A stretch of 64,000 bases of DNA from Psychrobacter piscatorii. GTDB taxonomy: Bacteria; Pseudomonadota; Gammaproteobacteria; Pseudomonadales; Moraxellaceae. The stretch covers positions 1 through 64,000 of the forward strand of contig NZ_CAJHAR010000014.1 of the NCBI RefSeq assembly GCF_904846415.1, in the 5' to 3' direction. The position numbers and the translations under genes are program-made. The stretch's first letter is position 1. Every line of letters starts with the position of its first letter. Shown piece by piece: positions 19,733 through 28,650 of this stretch. The notes beneath the pieces were generated by a model, which was not told where the DNA came from, did not search any database, and was given only the letters and a program-made list of their open reading frames with translations.

Positions 19733-20545
19733 ATGAATAACTTCATACAGCTCAACGATAACGATCAATACATCACGCCTGAGACTTTAAAGAGTCTTGG
19801 GCGTTATGACTTTCCTGATCCTATCTCTATCGATCCTGATGGCATTGGCATTGTCGCAATGGGTGGCGATCTTGCACCCGATACATTGATATCTGCTTAT
19901 GCACAGGGGCTGTTTCCATGGTTCAATGAAGATGAGCCTATCGCTTGGTGGTGTCCTGAGCCACGTTGTGTGATCGTCCCATCTGATTATCAACCGAGCA
20001 AGTCCCTGCGCAAGCAAGCAAGTCGCGCGCGTTGGCAATTGACGCTCAATCAAGCTTTTGATGATGTCATACATGCCTGTAGTCTGCCTCGTAGCGATAG
20101 TCTTAATAATGACCTGCCCGAAGGCGAACACACTTGGATTCATGAAGAGATGATTGAGGCTTATACCAAACTGCATGCGCAAGGCTTTGCCCATAGCATT
20201 GAGGTGTGGGACGAGGCAGGTCAGCTTGTTGGCGGATTGTATGGGCTAAAAATAAACGGCATCTACTTTGGCGAATCCATGTTTCATCGTGCCTCTAATG
20301 CGTCAAAACTCGCGTTTTGGGGATTGATGAGATTGTGTGAGCAAAGTCATGTTGCACTTGTCGACTGCCAGCTACCGAATGATCATCTCATGAGCTTGGG
20401 TGCCACCACTCTACCGCGTCCTGACTTTCTTGCTCAATTAGACCGCTTAATAAGCAGTCGCTCCATCAATTGGCACAATAATTCTCACAAACCATTAGCC
20501 GTATCCCTTCTCGATACGACTGAACCTTGGCAGCATTCATCATGA
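19733..20545 (+). CDS. aat: Leucyl/phenylalanyl-tRNA-protein transferase
   Basis: Aat transfers Leu or Phe from tRNA to N-terminal Arg or Lys of proteins, which marks them for the ClpAPS N-end rule pathway. The signature regions FPDP, GLVAMGGDL-like (here GIVAMGGDLAPDTLISAYAQG), FPWFNEDEPIAWWCPEPRCV and GGLYGLKINGIYFGESMF are all present. The 270-residue length is slightly longer than in E. coli (234). It begins on the base after the trxB stop, an arrangement that recalls trxB-aat linkage in other gammaproteobacteria. Confidence 0.96.
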   Translation: MNNFIQLNDNDQYITPETLKSLGRYDFPDPISIDPDGIGIVAMGGDLAPDTLISAYAQGLFPWFNEDEPIAWWCPEPRCVIVPSDYQPSKSLRKQASRARWQLTLNQAFDDVIHACSLPRSDSLNNDLPEGEHTWIHEEMIEAYTKLHAQGFAHSIEVWDEAGQLVGGLYGLKINGIYFGESMFHRASNASKLAFWGLMRLCEQSHVALVDCQLPNDHLMSLGATTLPRPDFLAQLDRLISSRSINWHNNSHKPLAVSLLDTTEPWQHSS

Positions 20546-20578
20546 AGTCTACAAAATCTAAAGAGTTAAGAGAGTCTT

Positions 20579-21013
20579 ATGGCGCTTGATACCTCATTTC
20601 TGCTAATCGGAGCGCTGGCAGCAAAAGCCAATACAACCAAAGATACCGTGCGTCATTATGAACAGTTAGGCCTACTAAGGTCACGTAAGCGTCAAGCAGG
20701 CTCACGTTTATACACTGAGTTTCATCCCGAGTGTGTCGAGCGTATTGAGCTAATAAAAAGCGCTCAAGCCATCGGCTTTACCCTTACTGAAATCAAAAAC
20801 AGTTTAAACGATTATTATGATGGCCAATTGGATATTGATTTGCAGCTCATGCTGACTCAGCAAAAGCTAGAACAAGTCAGAAAACAGCAAGCCAATATAA
20901 GCGTGATGGTAGAGTTATTGAGCGAGCGTATAGACGTTCTTGCACGGATGAAAGCAGACAGCAATTATCAATTAGACACTAATATCTGTAAGAAGAAAAT
21001 ATCATCAAGTTAA
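20579..21013 (+). CDS. MerR-family transcriptional regulator
   Basis: The 144-residue protein has a MerR winged-helix N-terminus (about 10-80) with the recognition pattern TKDTVRHYEQLGLL and the wing SRLYTEFH, followed by a Gln-rich dimerisation coiled coil (about 95-130). A single Cys near the C-terminus and one at about residue 52 do not form a recognised metal-binding site, so the inducer is unknown. It lies 33 bases after aat on the same strand and is probably in the same transcript. No target promoter with a long 19-bp spacer was identified. Confidence 0.88.
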   Translation: MALDTSFLLIGALAAKANTTKDTVRHYEQLGLLRSRKRQAGSRLYTEFHPECVERIELIKSAQAIGFTLTEIKNSLNDYYDGQLDIDLQLMLTQQKLEQVRKQQANISVMVELLSERIDVLARMKADSNYQLDTNICKKKISSS

Positions 21014-21092
21014 ACACGATAACGTAGGTTGAGATAAATAATTTACCTTGAAAGAAACTACGCTTATAACTCCTAATAAGAATTGACCCTCT

Positions 21093-21581
21093 TCACTCGC
21101 AATAGATATGTTGCATGATGAGTGCATCAACTGCAGACTGATTCGGTGACTGGTAATAGCCTTTGCGTTTATGAATAATAGTAAATGCTTGCTGCTTATA
21201 TAGGGCTATCGCAGCATGATTGTCTGCTCGCACCTCTAACAACAAATTCTCCACTTGATTACTCTGCAATACTTTATGCAACTTATCAATAATTTGCGAA
21301 GCAATGCCTTGTCGTTGATAATCAGGATGCGTGCCAATACGCAAAATCTCTGCTTGCTCAAATATCATTTGATATAAGCAGTAACCAATTACGTTGCTCT
21401 TTGCACTTTTATCTTGTGCGTACACTATCAGCATATTAATGCTGTCTTGCTCAAGCAGTTCGATCAAAGTCTGGTAACTCCACGCGTCTTGCGGCTGGAC
21501 GATGGCTTCGATATTCGCTACGGCTTGAACCGCTTGTTCAAGCTCTGCTGTATTGGTTGATAACGCTTCTACCAGAAACAT
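21093..21581 (-). CDS. rimI: Ribosomal protein-alanine N-acetyltransferase
   Basis: This is a GNAT acetyltransferase with acetyl-CoA motif A RIGTHPDYQRQGIASQIIDKL and motif B region LLLEVRADNHAAIALYKQQAF, the RimI hallmark. RimI acetylates the N-terminal Ala of ribosomal protein S18. The 162 residues compare with about 150 in the family. It is convergent with the MerR gene. No tsaB or other usual partner is adjacent in the window. Assignment to RimI rather than another GNAT is strong but by pattern only. Confidence 0.85.
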   Translation of the reverse strand: MFLVEALSTNTAELEQAVQAVANIEAIVQPQDAWSYQTLIELLEQDSINMLIVYAQDKSAKSNVIGYCLYQMIFEQAEILRIGTHPDYQRQGIASQIIDKLHKVLQSNQVENLLLEVRADNHAAIALYKQQAFTIIHKRKGYYQSPNQSAVDALIMQHIYCE

Positions 21582-21703
21582 GACTGTCCTTTTATTATGC
21601 TGAAATTATATATATGAAGTTTATCGCACGCTTACTGACTAATGATCCATTAGTATAAGAATATAATTATATAAACAAGTAATTAACCTTTTTCCGATAC
21701 CAA

Positions 21704-21735
21704 AAAAAAGCCACCCTAGATAGGGTGGCTTTTTT
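21704..21735 (-). terminator. Strong intrinsic terminator of tuf
   Basis: A 13-15-bp stem (AAAAAGCCACCCTA with its complement) closes on a two-to-four-base loop and ends in a T-run when read leftward, 40 bases after the tuf stop. Confidence 0.93.
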
Positions 21736-21772
21736 ATCACTAATTCATAATCTCATTACTGAGGCTTAGTGA

Positions 21773-22963
21773 TTAGTTCAATACGTTAGCAACAACACCA
21801 GCGCCTACAGTACGGCCGCCTTCACGAATTGCGAAGCGAAGACCTTTGTCCATAGCGATTGGGTGGATAAGCTCTACGCCCATCTCAACGTTATCACCAG
21901 GCATGACCATTTCAGTACCGTCTTGTAATTGGATTGCGCCAGTTACGTCAGTAGTACGGAAGTAGAACTGTGGACGATAGCCGTTTAGGAATGGTGTGTG
22001 ACGACCACCCTCTTCTTTTGACAATACATATACTTCAGCGTCAAACTTAGTGTGAGGAGTGATTGAACCTGGCTTCGCTAGTACTTGGCCACGTTGTACG
22101 TCTTCACGCTTAGTACCACGTAGTAGTACGCCACAGTTTTCGCCTGCACGACCTTCGTCAAGCAATTTACGGAACATCTCTACACCAGTACAGGTGGTTT
22201 TTTGAGTGTCACGGATACCAACGATTTCGATCTCGTCACCAACTTTTACGATACCAGATTCAACACGGCCAGTTACTACGGTACCACGACCTGAGATTGA
22301 GAATACGTCTTCGATTGGCATTAGGAATGCTTTGTCAACGTCACGCTCTGGCTCTGGGATGTAGGTGTCTAGTACGCCTAGTAGTTCTACAACGGCTGGT
22401 TGGCCGTATTTTTCTTGTGAGCCTTTTAGGGCTTCAGTAGCAGAACCGTGGATGATTGGGGTGTCATCACCTGGGAAGTCATAGTCGTTCAATAGTTCGC
22501 GAACTTCCATTTCTACTAGCTCAAGCAGTTCTTCGTCATCTACCATGTCACATTTGTTCATGAATACGATGATGTATGGTACGCCAACCTGACGTGACAA
22601 CAAGATGTGCTCACGAGTCTGTGGCATAGGGCCGTCAGTTGCTGATACAACTAGGATTGCACCATCCATCTGGGCTGCACCGGTGATCATGTTTTTAACA
22701 TAATCGGCGTGACCTGGGCAATCTACGTGTGCATAGTGACGGCTGTCTGTGTCATATTCTACGTGTGAGGTGTTGATGGTGATACCACGTGCTTTTTCTT
22801 CTGGTGCTGAGTCAATAGACGCGTAGTCTTTTGCTTCGCCACCAGAGGTGATTGCAGCTACGGTTGCGATTGCAGCGGTAAGGGTGGTTTTACCATGGTC
22901 AACGTGTCCGATGGTACCGACGTTGACGTGTGGCTTGCTACGTTCAAACTTGGCCTTTGCCAT
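21773..22963 (-). CDS. tuf: Translation elongation factor Tu
   Basis: EF-Tu delivers aminoacyl-tRNA to the ribosome as a GTP complex. The 396-residue protein starts [16 protein letters not shown] and has the GTPase motifs [16 protein letters not shown] and NKCD, and domain II/III sequences typical of bacterial EF-Tu. I chose the ATG at 22963 because AGAGGAAAT lies at the right spacing; the frame is open to 22996. It follows a tRNA cluster as E. coli tufB does, with one extra gene in between, and has its own promoter candidate at 23111-23140. Confidence 0.98.
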   Translation of the reverse strand: MAKAKFERSKPHVNVGTIGHVDHGKTTLTAAIATVAAITSGGEAKDYASIDSAPEEKARGITINTSHVEYDTDSRHYAHVDCPGHADYVKNMITGAAQMDGAILVVSATDGPMPQTREHILLSRQVGVPYIIVFMNKCDMVDDEELLELVEMEVRELLNDYDFPGDDTPIIHGSATEALKGSQEKYGQPAVVELLGVLDTYIPEPERDVDKAFLMPIEDVFSISGRGTVVTGRVESGIVKVGDEIEIVGIRDTQKTTCTGVEMFRKLLDEGRAGENCGVLLRGTKREDVQRGQVLAKPGSITPHTKFDAEVYVLSKEEGGRHTPFLNGYRPQFYFRTTDVTGAIQLQDGTEMVMPGDNVEMGVELIHPIAMDKGLRFAIREGGRTVGAGVVANVLN

Positions 22964-23110
22964 GGGTATTTCCTCTTTTTTTTGGTGAATGATCAATAAA
23001 AAGCTGTTTAATGGCTCATAATAAAACTAACTCATCATAAACCTAGCTATCAACCGCACGAATCACTGCTTCTTATCAAACAGCACTTCGAACTAATTTT
23101 TGTATCCGTT

Positions 23111-23140
23111 ATTATACGCCGACTTATCTTCAATAGTCAT
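23111..23140 (-). promoter_or_regulatory. Candidate tuf promoter
   Basis: On the minus strand a perfect -10 TATAAT (23111-23116) is preceded by an 18-base spacer and ATGACT (23135-23140), four of six -35 matches. It would give tuf transcription independent of the tRNA promoter, with a leader of about 140 bases. Confidence 0.5.
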
Positions 23141-23239
23141 ATATCTCTTGCTCGAAACCTATTTTTCTATTATCTAAAGAGGTCTCAAACATGCTACTAC
23201 TTATAACTGTTTAACGGCTCGATGTGCAACGCTATTATA

Positions 23240-23557
23240 TCAGCTAGATGACATCATCAAACAATCCGTAAAATCCGTTAACATATGAAAAAGCAATCCA
23301 ATTCCAATGATGTTAAAAGGCTTACGAAAAAAGAGTAAAGCAACATATACCAGCATTGCATAATACGTATGTAGCGGATGGAAATTAATGCTACATCTAT
23401 TAGCCTGAAAAATCGGGTCTGCTACTAAGTGATCCAAATCAACTAACATAGTCGCGAGCAATATCAGATATGCTTTTTTCCACTCTTTCTTAAAAAATAC
23501 AACTGCGATAACGAGAGGGAAACCAAAATGCAAAAAGTAATGTATAAACGTTTGCAT
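23240..23557 (-). CDS. DUF6122-type small membrane protein
   Basis: The 105-residue protein has about three hydrophobic segments (about 8-22, 27-40 and 66-95) and the motifs HFGFPL, LVDLDHLVADPIF and FHPLHTY, whose conserved Asp and His residues recall the DUF6122 family and, more distantly, YdjM/LexA-bound metal-dependent hydrolase membrane proteins. Function is unknown. It lies between tRNA-Thr(GGT) and tuf on the same strand, where E. coli has nothing, so it may be read through from the tRNA promoter. Its ribosome binding site is weak. Confidence 0.78.
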   Translation of the reverse strand: MQTFIHYFLHFGFPLVIAVVFFKKEWKKAYLILLATMLVDLDHLVADPIFQANRCSINFHPLHTYYAMLVYVALLFFRKPFNIIGIGLLFHMLTDFTDCLMMSSS

Positions 23558-23768
23558 ACTCGTCTACCAGTTTTAATTCTGTTTATATCGAATCATTAAA
23601 AACAATATTTATTAATATGCTGACAGCACTAAAAGGCAACACCTCAGTGTCACCTTTAAATCATTACCTGTCGTACTAATTTTATATGTTTCAATATTTT
23701 ATATTTTCGATATCGACGCAAAGCTATATATAAATAGCAAAACAAGCATAGAGGGTTTACATAATAAA

Positions 23769-23843
<75 letters not shown>

Positions 23844-23946
23844 GTATAGTATAAACCTTTGAGCTGCACTAAAAAAAATATCACGATACAGTAATAATAA
23901 CTGATGTCGTGATGAATAATTAATAGGCTTTGCGATGGTGTATATA

Positions 23947-24020
23947 TGGAGCGGGTGGCGGGAATCGAACCCGCGTCATTAGCTTGGAAGGCTAAGGTGT
24001 TACCATTATACCACACCCGC
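23947..24020 (-). tRNA. tRNA-Gly (anticodon TCC)
   Basis: A 74-base cloverleaf on the minus strand has acceptor GCGGGTG, anticodon arm TTAGC-CTTCCAA-GCTAA, T-loop GGTTCGATTCC and encoded CCA. It corresponds to glyT. Confidence 0.95.
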
Positions 24021-24104
24021 ATTTACTCTAATCTTAATAACTCTAATTGAGAGTTAGAAACTATATAGAGCATGCTTGGCGCTATAACAAACTTTTAAAA
24101 AATA

Positions 24105-24188
24105 TGGTGGTGGGAGAAGGATTCGAACCTTCGAAGCTTTCGCGACAGATTTACAGTCTGTTGGGTTTGACCGCTCCCCAATCCCACC
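24105..24188 (-). tRNA. tRNA-Tyr (anticodon GTA)
   Basis: An 84-base class II tRNA on the minus strand has acceptor GGTGGGA/TCCCACC, anticodon arm CAGA-CTGTAAA-TCTG, a long variable arm and encoded CCA. It corresponds to tyrU. Confidence 0.95.
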
Positions 24189-24255
24189 TAAGGGTGCTTT
24201 GAACAAAAATGACTTTCATTTAAGACAAATTCATAAAAAGCTACTTTAAAAGAGA

Positions 24256-24331
<76 letters not shown>

Positions 24332-24354
24332 TTGTTCTCTCTAAAGTGGTGGCT

Positions 24355-24382
24355 ATTCTATCAAATATTTTGAGATGCGCAA
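24355..24382 (-). promoter_or_regulatory. Promoter of the tRNA-tuf cluster
   Basis: On the minus strand a -35 TTGCGC (24377-24382), a 16-base spacer and a -10 TAGAAT (24355-24360) lie about 24 bases before the first tRNA. The bases just after the -10 (AGCCACCAC) are relatively GC-rich, which is typical of stringently controlled stable RNA promoters. Confidence 0.6.
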
Positions 24383-24434
24383 GCCCTTTTTTATCTTTTT
24401 TTCAATTATTTTAATAATAATATTTAAGCTACTG

Positions 24435-24475
24435 ATTACGTTGTTATTTTTTTGAGAGGAAAATAACAACGTAAT
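24435..24475 (-). terminator. 16-bp perfect inverted repeat after trpE
   Basis: ATTACGTTGTTATTTT (24435-24450) pairs exactly with 24460-24475 around a nine-base loop. It lies 50 bases past the trpE stop, between trpE and the tRNA promoter. There is no T-run beyond the stem, but the stem itself is T-rich, so it is a plausible trpE terminator. Confidence 0.6.
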
Positions 24476-24525
24476 TGCTTTTCTGATCTATTGTGATTAT
24501 ATGCGCTGCATAGCTGGCTATATAA

Positions 24526-26022
24526 CTAGCGAATGCGTAGTCCATTACAGGCCATTTTTACCGCTTTGACCAATGCCAATGCTTTTTTATTGGTTTCATC
24601 CCACTCCACTTCTGGCACAGAGTCAGCAACAACACCTGCGCCTGCTTGGATATGGATTTCACCGCGGCGCATCACTGCTGTACGAATAGCAATGGCGGTA
24701 TCCATATTGCCATTCCAACCTAGATAGCCCACTGAACCACCAAATACTGTCCGACGTACTGGCTCTATCTCATCAATGATTTGCATCGCGCGAATCTTGG
24801 GCGCGCCTGATAGTGTACCCGCTGGAAACGTGGCACAAAATACATCTAGCGCATCTTTATCAGACCTTATCGTACCCTCCACATTGGACGCGATGTGCAT
24901 CACTTGTGAGTAGCGCTCAATAAACATCTTTTCTGTGACTTTGACACTGCCATATTCGCAAACACGGCCGATATCATTGCGACCCAAATCAATAAGCATT
25001 AAGTGCTCGGCAGTCTCTTTTTCATCATTGAGCAGTTCTTGTTCAAGTGCCAGATCCTCCGCTTCGTCTTGACCACGCTTGCGTGTCCCTGCCAGTGGCC
25101 GTACGGTGACTTTGCCGTTTTCGATACGGGACAAAATTTCAGGAGAAGCGCCAATGATATCAAAGCGTTTGTGATCATCAAGCGTATAACCATGCACCAG
25201 AAACAGATACGGCGATGGATTTAGATAGCGTAGTGCACGATAAACAGCCAGAGAGTCGCCTGTGTAATCTGCTGTCAAGCGCTGTGCCGGAACCACCTGC
25301 ATGACGTCGCCTGCTGCGATATAGTCTTTTATTTTCTTAACGTCACTGCAGTACTTTTCCATACCGGTTTGCGAGATAAATTTTGGTGTGGGCATCACTG
25401 GCGCGGACAAATTGGACGGTTCTGCCAACTTCTCTTCAATTTTTTCTAACTCACGGATAGCTAAGCTGTAGCCCTCCTCGGTTTGACAGTCAGCATAGAC
25501 GATGATCGATAAGGTATTTTCTAAATTATCAAAAACAATGACACTCATGGAAAGCATCAGCCACATATCTGGCATCGACATCGGATTGGGTGCGTCAGAT
25601 AGGCCCACACTAGGCTCAATGATACGTACCATGTCGTAACCAAAGTAACCGACTAGGCCGCCGCTAAAGCTTGGCATGGTGGCCACATCTTCAGCGGTCG
25701 GCATCTGATACTGTGCCATCAGCTGACGGATATAATCAAAAGGATTCTCTACTGCTTCTGTATCGATATGATCGTTCCGCTTGGTGGTCATATTGCCATC
25801 AGCGTATTGTAAAATAAGATCACTACCCAAGCCGATCATCGAGTATCGTGCCCAGCGCTCACCGCCTACCACAGACTCAAACAAATAAGCAGAGCCGTTT
25901 AAATCACGCACTTTGGAAAATACAGACACTGGCGTCTGTGCATCCATCAAACGTTTTTTTACTAAGGGTGCATGACTAAAACCCCGATCTTTAAACGCTT
26001 GATATTCTTGGAAAGTCATCAT
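24526..26022 (-). CDS. trpE: Anthranilate synthase component I
   Basis: TrpE makes anthranilate from chorismate with ammonia supplied by TrpG, the first step of tryptophan synthesis. The chorismate-binding domain shows PAQRLTADY, the NPSPYLFLVHGY feedback-site region, IIGASPEILSRIENG, RPLAGTRKRG, DLGRNDIGRVC and the closing IQAGAGVVADSVPEVEW. The 498 residues fit a single TrpE. trpG is not adjacent here, so the trp genes are scattered, as in Pseudomonas and Acinetobacter. No leader peptide or attenuator rich in Trp codons was seen upstream. Confidence 0.96.
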   Translation of the reverse strand: MMTFQEYQAFKDRGFSHAPLVKKRLMDAQTPVSVFSKVRDLNGSAYLFESVVGGERWARYSMIGLGSDLILQYADGNMTTKRNDHIDTEAVENPFDYIRQLMAQYQMPTAEDVATMPSFSGGLVGYFGYDMVRIIEPSVGLSDAPNPMSMPDMWLMLSMSVIVFDNLENTLSIIVYADCQTEEGYSLAIRELEKIEEKLAEPSNLSAPVMPTPKFISQTGMEKYCSDVKKIKDYIAAGDVMQVVPAQRLTADYTGDSLAVYRALRYLNPSPYLFLVHGYTLDDHKRFDIIGASPEILSRIENGKVTVRPLAGTRKRGQDEAEDLALEQELLNDEKETAEHLMLIDLGRNDIGRVCEYGSVKVTEKMFIERYSQVMHIASNVEGTIRSDKDALDVFCATFPAGTLSGAPKIRAMQIIDEIEPVRRTVFGGSVGYLGWNGNMDTAIAIRTAVMRRGEIHIQAGAGVVADSVPEVEWDETNKKALALVKAVKMACNGLRIR

Positions 26023-26081
26023 AGTAACGCTCTCTTAGCAGCATAATGGTAAAAAATAAAACAGTGGACTGAACCATAAAA

Positions 26082-26118
26082 TATAGCGCCAACACCGTAT
26101 TTGAATGTTGGCGCTATA
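26082..26118 (-). terminator. Hairpin between the FHA gene and trpE
   Basis: TATAGCGCCAACA (26082-26094) pairs perfectly with 26106-26118 around an 11-base loop. Read leftward it is followed by TTTTAT, so it can end the FHA transcript before trpE. Confidence 0.65.
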
Positions 26119-26259
26119 AAAAGCAGTTTGCTTGCATGACGACTTATACAACAGTTAAGTTCAGGTCTCGACCCTCATAAACTAACTGAGGTAACAGACT
26201 GCTTATCAATTAAGATAGCTATGGATAAACGATCGTATTCAAACTATGGATTGATGTCA

Positions 26260-27462
26260 CTACATAACGCCCATGTTAAATAGCCATAATGCCAAGCCAA
26301 TAATCAAAATGGCAGCAAATACCCATATAAACCAACCACCGCTAGATTTTTTCTCTACTTGTCCTGTATGAGCTGGATTACTGATTTCTTGATCCTTGGC
26401 ATTATTACCTTCAGTGCCAAGATCATGAGCCTGCCCTAAGTTGGCCGTACCCGAAAATTGCGCGGTCGCTGCTTGCTTGGCTTTTAAAACCTCAGGATCG
26501 GCTTCTTCTTGTAATTCAGTCTTTGTCGTTTTATCGTGCTCTTCACTTACTACTGGCTCTTCACTTACTACTGGTTCTTCACTTACTGTTGGCTGCGATA
26601 CTGATGGTTCATCATCAGTAGATACTGTTGGGGTCAACGGCTCTGTAGTCGTCACAGCTTCTGACTCCATTGCTGTTGACTCAGTCGCTGCTGATACAGG
26701 CGTTTCAGATACAGACGTCTCAGATACTATCTCTGACTCTTCTGGTGCTGTTTCAATCGATGCAGGCGTAGCACTTTCTGCGGCCGACAAGACATCGTCG
26801 ATACCTGTCTCTTTGACTACTGGCTCTTGAGACTCTTGAGGCGCTGGTTCAGTTACTTCCGCTCTGTCAACTACAGGCGCACTTGCTGAATCTACTACGG
26901 TGTCTGAAGTAGTATCGACAGATGGATTCTCTGCATCCTCTGCAGCGGGTAAAATCTCTTCAATATTCGTTTGCTTTACGATTGGCTCGCTGGCGATATG
27001 TTCTTCGATGATATATTCGTCGTGCAAATTCTCAGTGGCTTCTGCTGGGGCAGTCTCATCACTGACATTACTTACTGCAGCTTCTGTTGTGACTGGCTCT
27101 AGTGTCTCATCTGCTTTAGCAGCGACAGGCGCTTGTACCTGAAAGCTAAAGCTTGCAAATCCAAGCGTATCCTCAGCCTGTAGAAGGTTTGATTCGTTGC
27201 CCGCGATACGTTGATCATTGATAAAGGTACCGTTAGAAGAGTCCAAGTCTTTTACGTATAACTGACCATCAAGTATGCTTAGAATGGCATGATTGCGAGA
27301 TACTTGCTTGCTGCCTAGTACCACGTCATTATCACTGCCACGACCAATAGACAAGCTGTCATTGACTGTCAGCGTCAGATCACCCAGCGCCTCTGTTAAC
27401 GCATTTAGTTGCCAAGTATTCATCTCTGCTGTCGTGCTCACGCTATCTGTATTGTTCGTCAT
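26260..27462 (-). CDS. FHA-domain protein with acidic linker and C-terminal membrane anchor
   Basis: A forkhead-associated domain (about 27-105) keeps the phosphothreonine-binding residues: GR at 40-41, SRNH at 55-58 and NG at 77-78. About 265 residues of Glu/Val/Ser/Thr-rich low-complexity sequence follow, and one hydrophobic segment (about 376-397) ends the protein. This is the plan of a tail-anchored protein with the FHA domain in the cytoplasm, probably recruiting Ser/Thr-phosphorylated partners to the membrane. No kinase or phosphatase gene is nearby. It lies upstream of trpE on the same strand but with a terminator between. Confidence 0.85.
   Translation of the reverse strand: MTNNTDSVSTTAEMNTWQLNALTEALGDLTLTVNDSLSIGRGSDNDVVLGSKQVSRNHAILSILDGQLYVKDLDSSNGTFINDQRIAGNESNLLQAEDTLGFASFSFQVQAPVAAKADETLEPVTTEAAVSNVSDETAPAEATENLHDEYIIEEHIASEPIVKQTNIEEILPAAEDAENPSVDTTSDTVVDSASAPVVDRAEVTEPAPQESQEPVVKETGIDDVLSAAESATPASIETAPEESEIVSETSVSETPVSAATESTAMESEAVTTTEPLTPTVSTDDEPSVSQPTVSEEPVVSEEPVVSEEHDKTTKTELQEEADPEVLKAKQAATAQFSGTANLGQAHDLGTEGNNAKDQEISNPAHTGQVEKKSSGGWFIWVFAAILIIGLALWLFNMGVM
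26541..26594 (-). repeat. Three tandem 18-base units in the FHA gene linker
   Basis: Units at 26541-26558, 26559-26576 and 26577-26594 differ at a few bases and encode EPVVSE-type hexapeptides. Two are nearly identical, so copy number may vary between strains. Confidence 0.85.
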
Positions 27463-27578
27463 GCTATCACTCCTTATTTTTTCTATTAATTTTCAAACGA
27501 TTTTAAGCAAATTACTGTCAATTTTTATTCACTGACCACTCTATGATAGAGAGCATAATTAGTTGTCATGTGCTTGGT

Positions 27579-28433
27579 CTATTTTGGTATAAAGTGAGGC
27601 TTGATGACTTTATCAAGCTGGCTATACGGAATGCTCAATACCGGCATACCGTAGGCGTATGGACCGATAGAATAGTGCTGATAACGAATGTTAATCCCTG
27701 TCTCTGTCAAGGTCACATTGTCGCTCAGCATAAACGGCCAGCTTTTCTCATAGCTACTGACATCATCAGCGACCGTTTTAACCCATGCTTTATACGCATC
27801 ATGCGCGAGTGCTTCAAAACGAGGCTTTTTGCCTTTGATTAGCATGTCATCAAGGGTGACTTGTTTTTTGGTAGTCAGATCAAACGTCAGATACTCGCTA
27901 TAAGGCATGCCGTGTGCACCACCAGTAAAGACGTAGGAGTTGATTTCAAACAGCTCAAAGTTATTAACGTGACCCAAGTAATCAGGCGTCACCATCAAGC
28001 TATAAGACCATGAAACCTCTTCAGGCATATCTTGAAACTGCGATGTCGCAAAGTCATTAATCGCAGCAGTTACGTCTGCCTGACTGCTTTTTGTCTTAAT
28101 AGGTGCTGATTCAGTTGGCTTGCTATTCACCACCAAATTATCGATACGTGCATTGACTGTCTTATTTATCCAGCCATGATTGGTCTTAAGATATTTAATC
28201 TCAATTTCTGGGCAATTATCACGCTCAGTACACATCTTTTGAATTTTTTCTGGTAACTGATAATCGAGATATTCTGTTGAGCTGATCAGGCTACCTGCAT
28301 TTGCGGACAGACTAGCGGCACCCATCAGTAAACCGCTTGCTAAGAGACCAATTCGCCGTATACGCCCTACTCTGCCTGAAGAAATATGCGTCAGCGTGAA
28401 CCTATTAAGATGAGATTGAACCATAGCTTTCAT
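27579..28433 (-). CDS. Exported DUF3298/RsiV-like protein
   Basis: The 284-residue protein has an N-terminal signal segment (about 22-45, ending SANAGS) and a C-terminal DUF3298-like domain with YVFTGGAHGMPYSEYLTFDL, LDDMLIKGK, and INIRYQHYSIGPYAYGMP, the pattern also found in RsiV and PdaC-type extracellular domains. Related domains bind lysozyme or peptidoglycan fragments, so an envelope role is likely but not shown. I chose the ATG at 28433, preceded by AAAGGGA; the frame is open to 28535. No sigma factor gene is adjacent, so an anti-sigma role is unsupported. Confidence 0.82.
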   Translation of the reverse strand: MKAMVQSHLNRFTLTHISSGRVGRIRRIGLLASGLLMGAASLSANAGSLISSTEYLDYQLPEKIQKMCTERDNCPEIEIKYLKTNHGWINKTVNARIDNLVVNSKPTESAPIKTKSSQADVTAAINDFATSQFQDMPEEVSWSYSLMVTPDYLGHVNNFELFEINSYVFTGGAHGMPYSEYLTFDLTTKKQVTLDDMLIKGKKPRFEALAHDAYKAWVKTVADDVSSYEKSWPFMLSDNVTLTETGINIRYQHYSIGPYAYGMPVLSIPYSQLDKVIKPHFIPK

Positions 28434-28580
28434 ACATCCCTTTTTATAAATATAAAGTGTTGCATAACATTCTACCGTAACAATGACGCTGTATTGTAGG
28501 AACACTGTTTGTGTTTTTGAAGTGTTGCTAATCACTCAAAACCTCTCTTGACTCATTTGTCGCATAGATAACGGACAATA

Positions 28581-28604
28581 AAAAAGACACGGCTAGCGTG
28601 TCTT
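28581..28604 (-). terminator. Intrinsic terminator of prfC
   Basis: AAGACACG (28584-28591) pairs with CGTGTCTT (28597-28604); read leftward the stem is followed by a T-run. Confidence 0.85.
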
Positions 28605-28650
28605 AATCAATGAACAATACAGTGATACGGCTGATTTGATAACAGTCGTT

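Noticed and set aside
26441-27142. Long open frames on the plus strand opposite the FHA gene
   Set aside because: They are antisense to a clearly coding low-complexity region and give Ser/Val/Thr-rich products without motifs.
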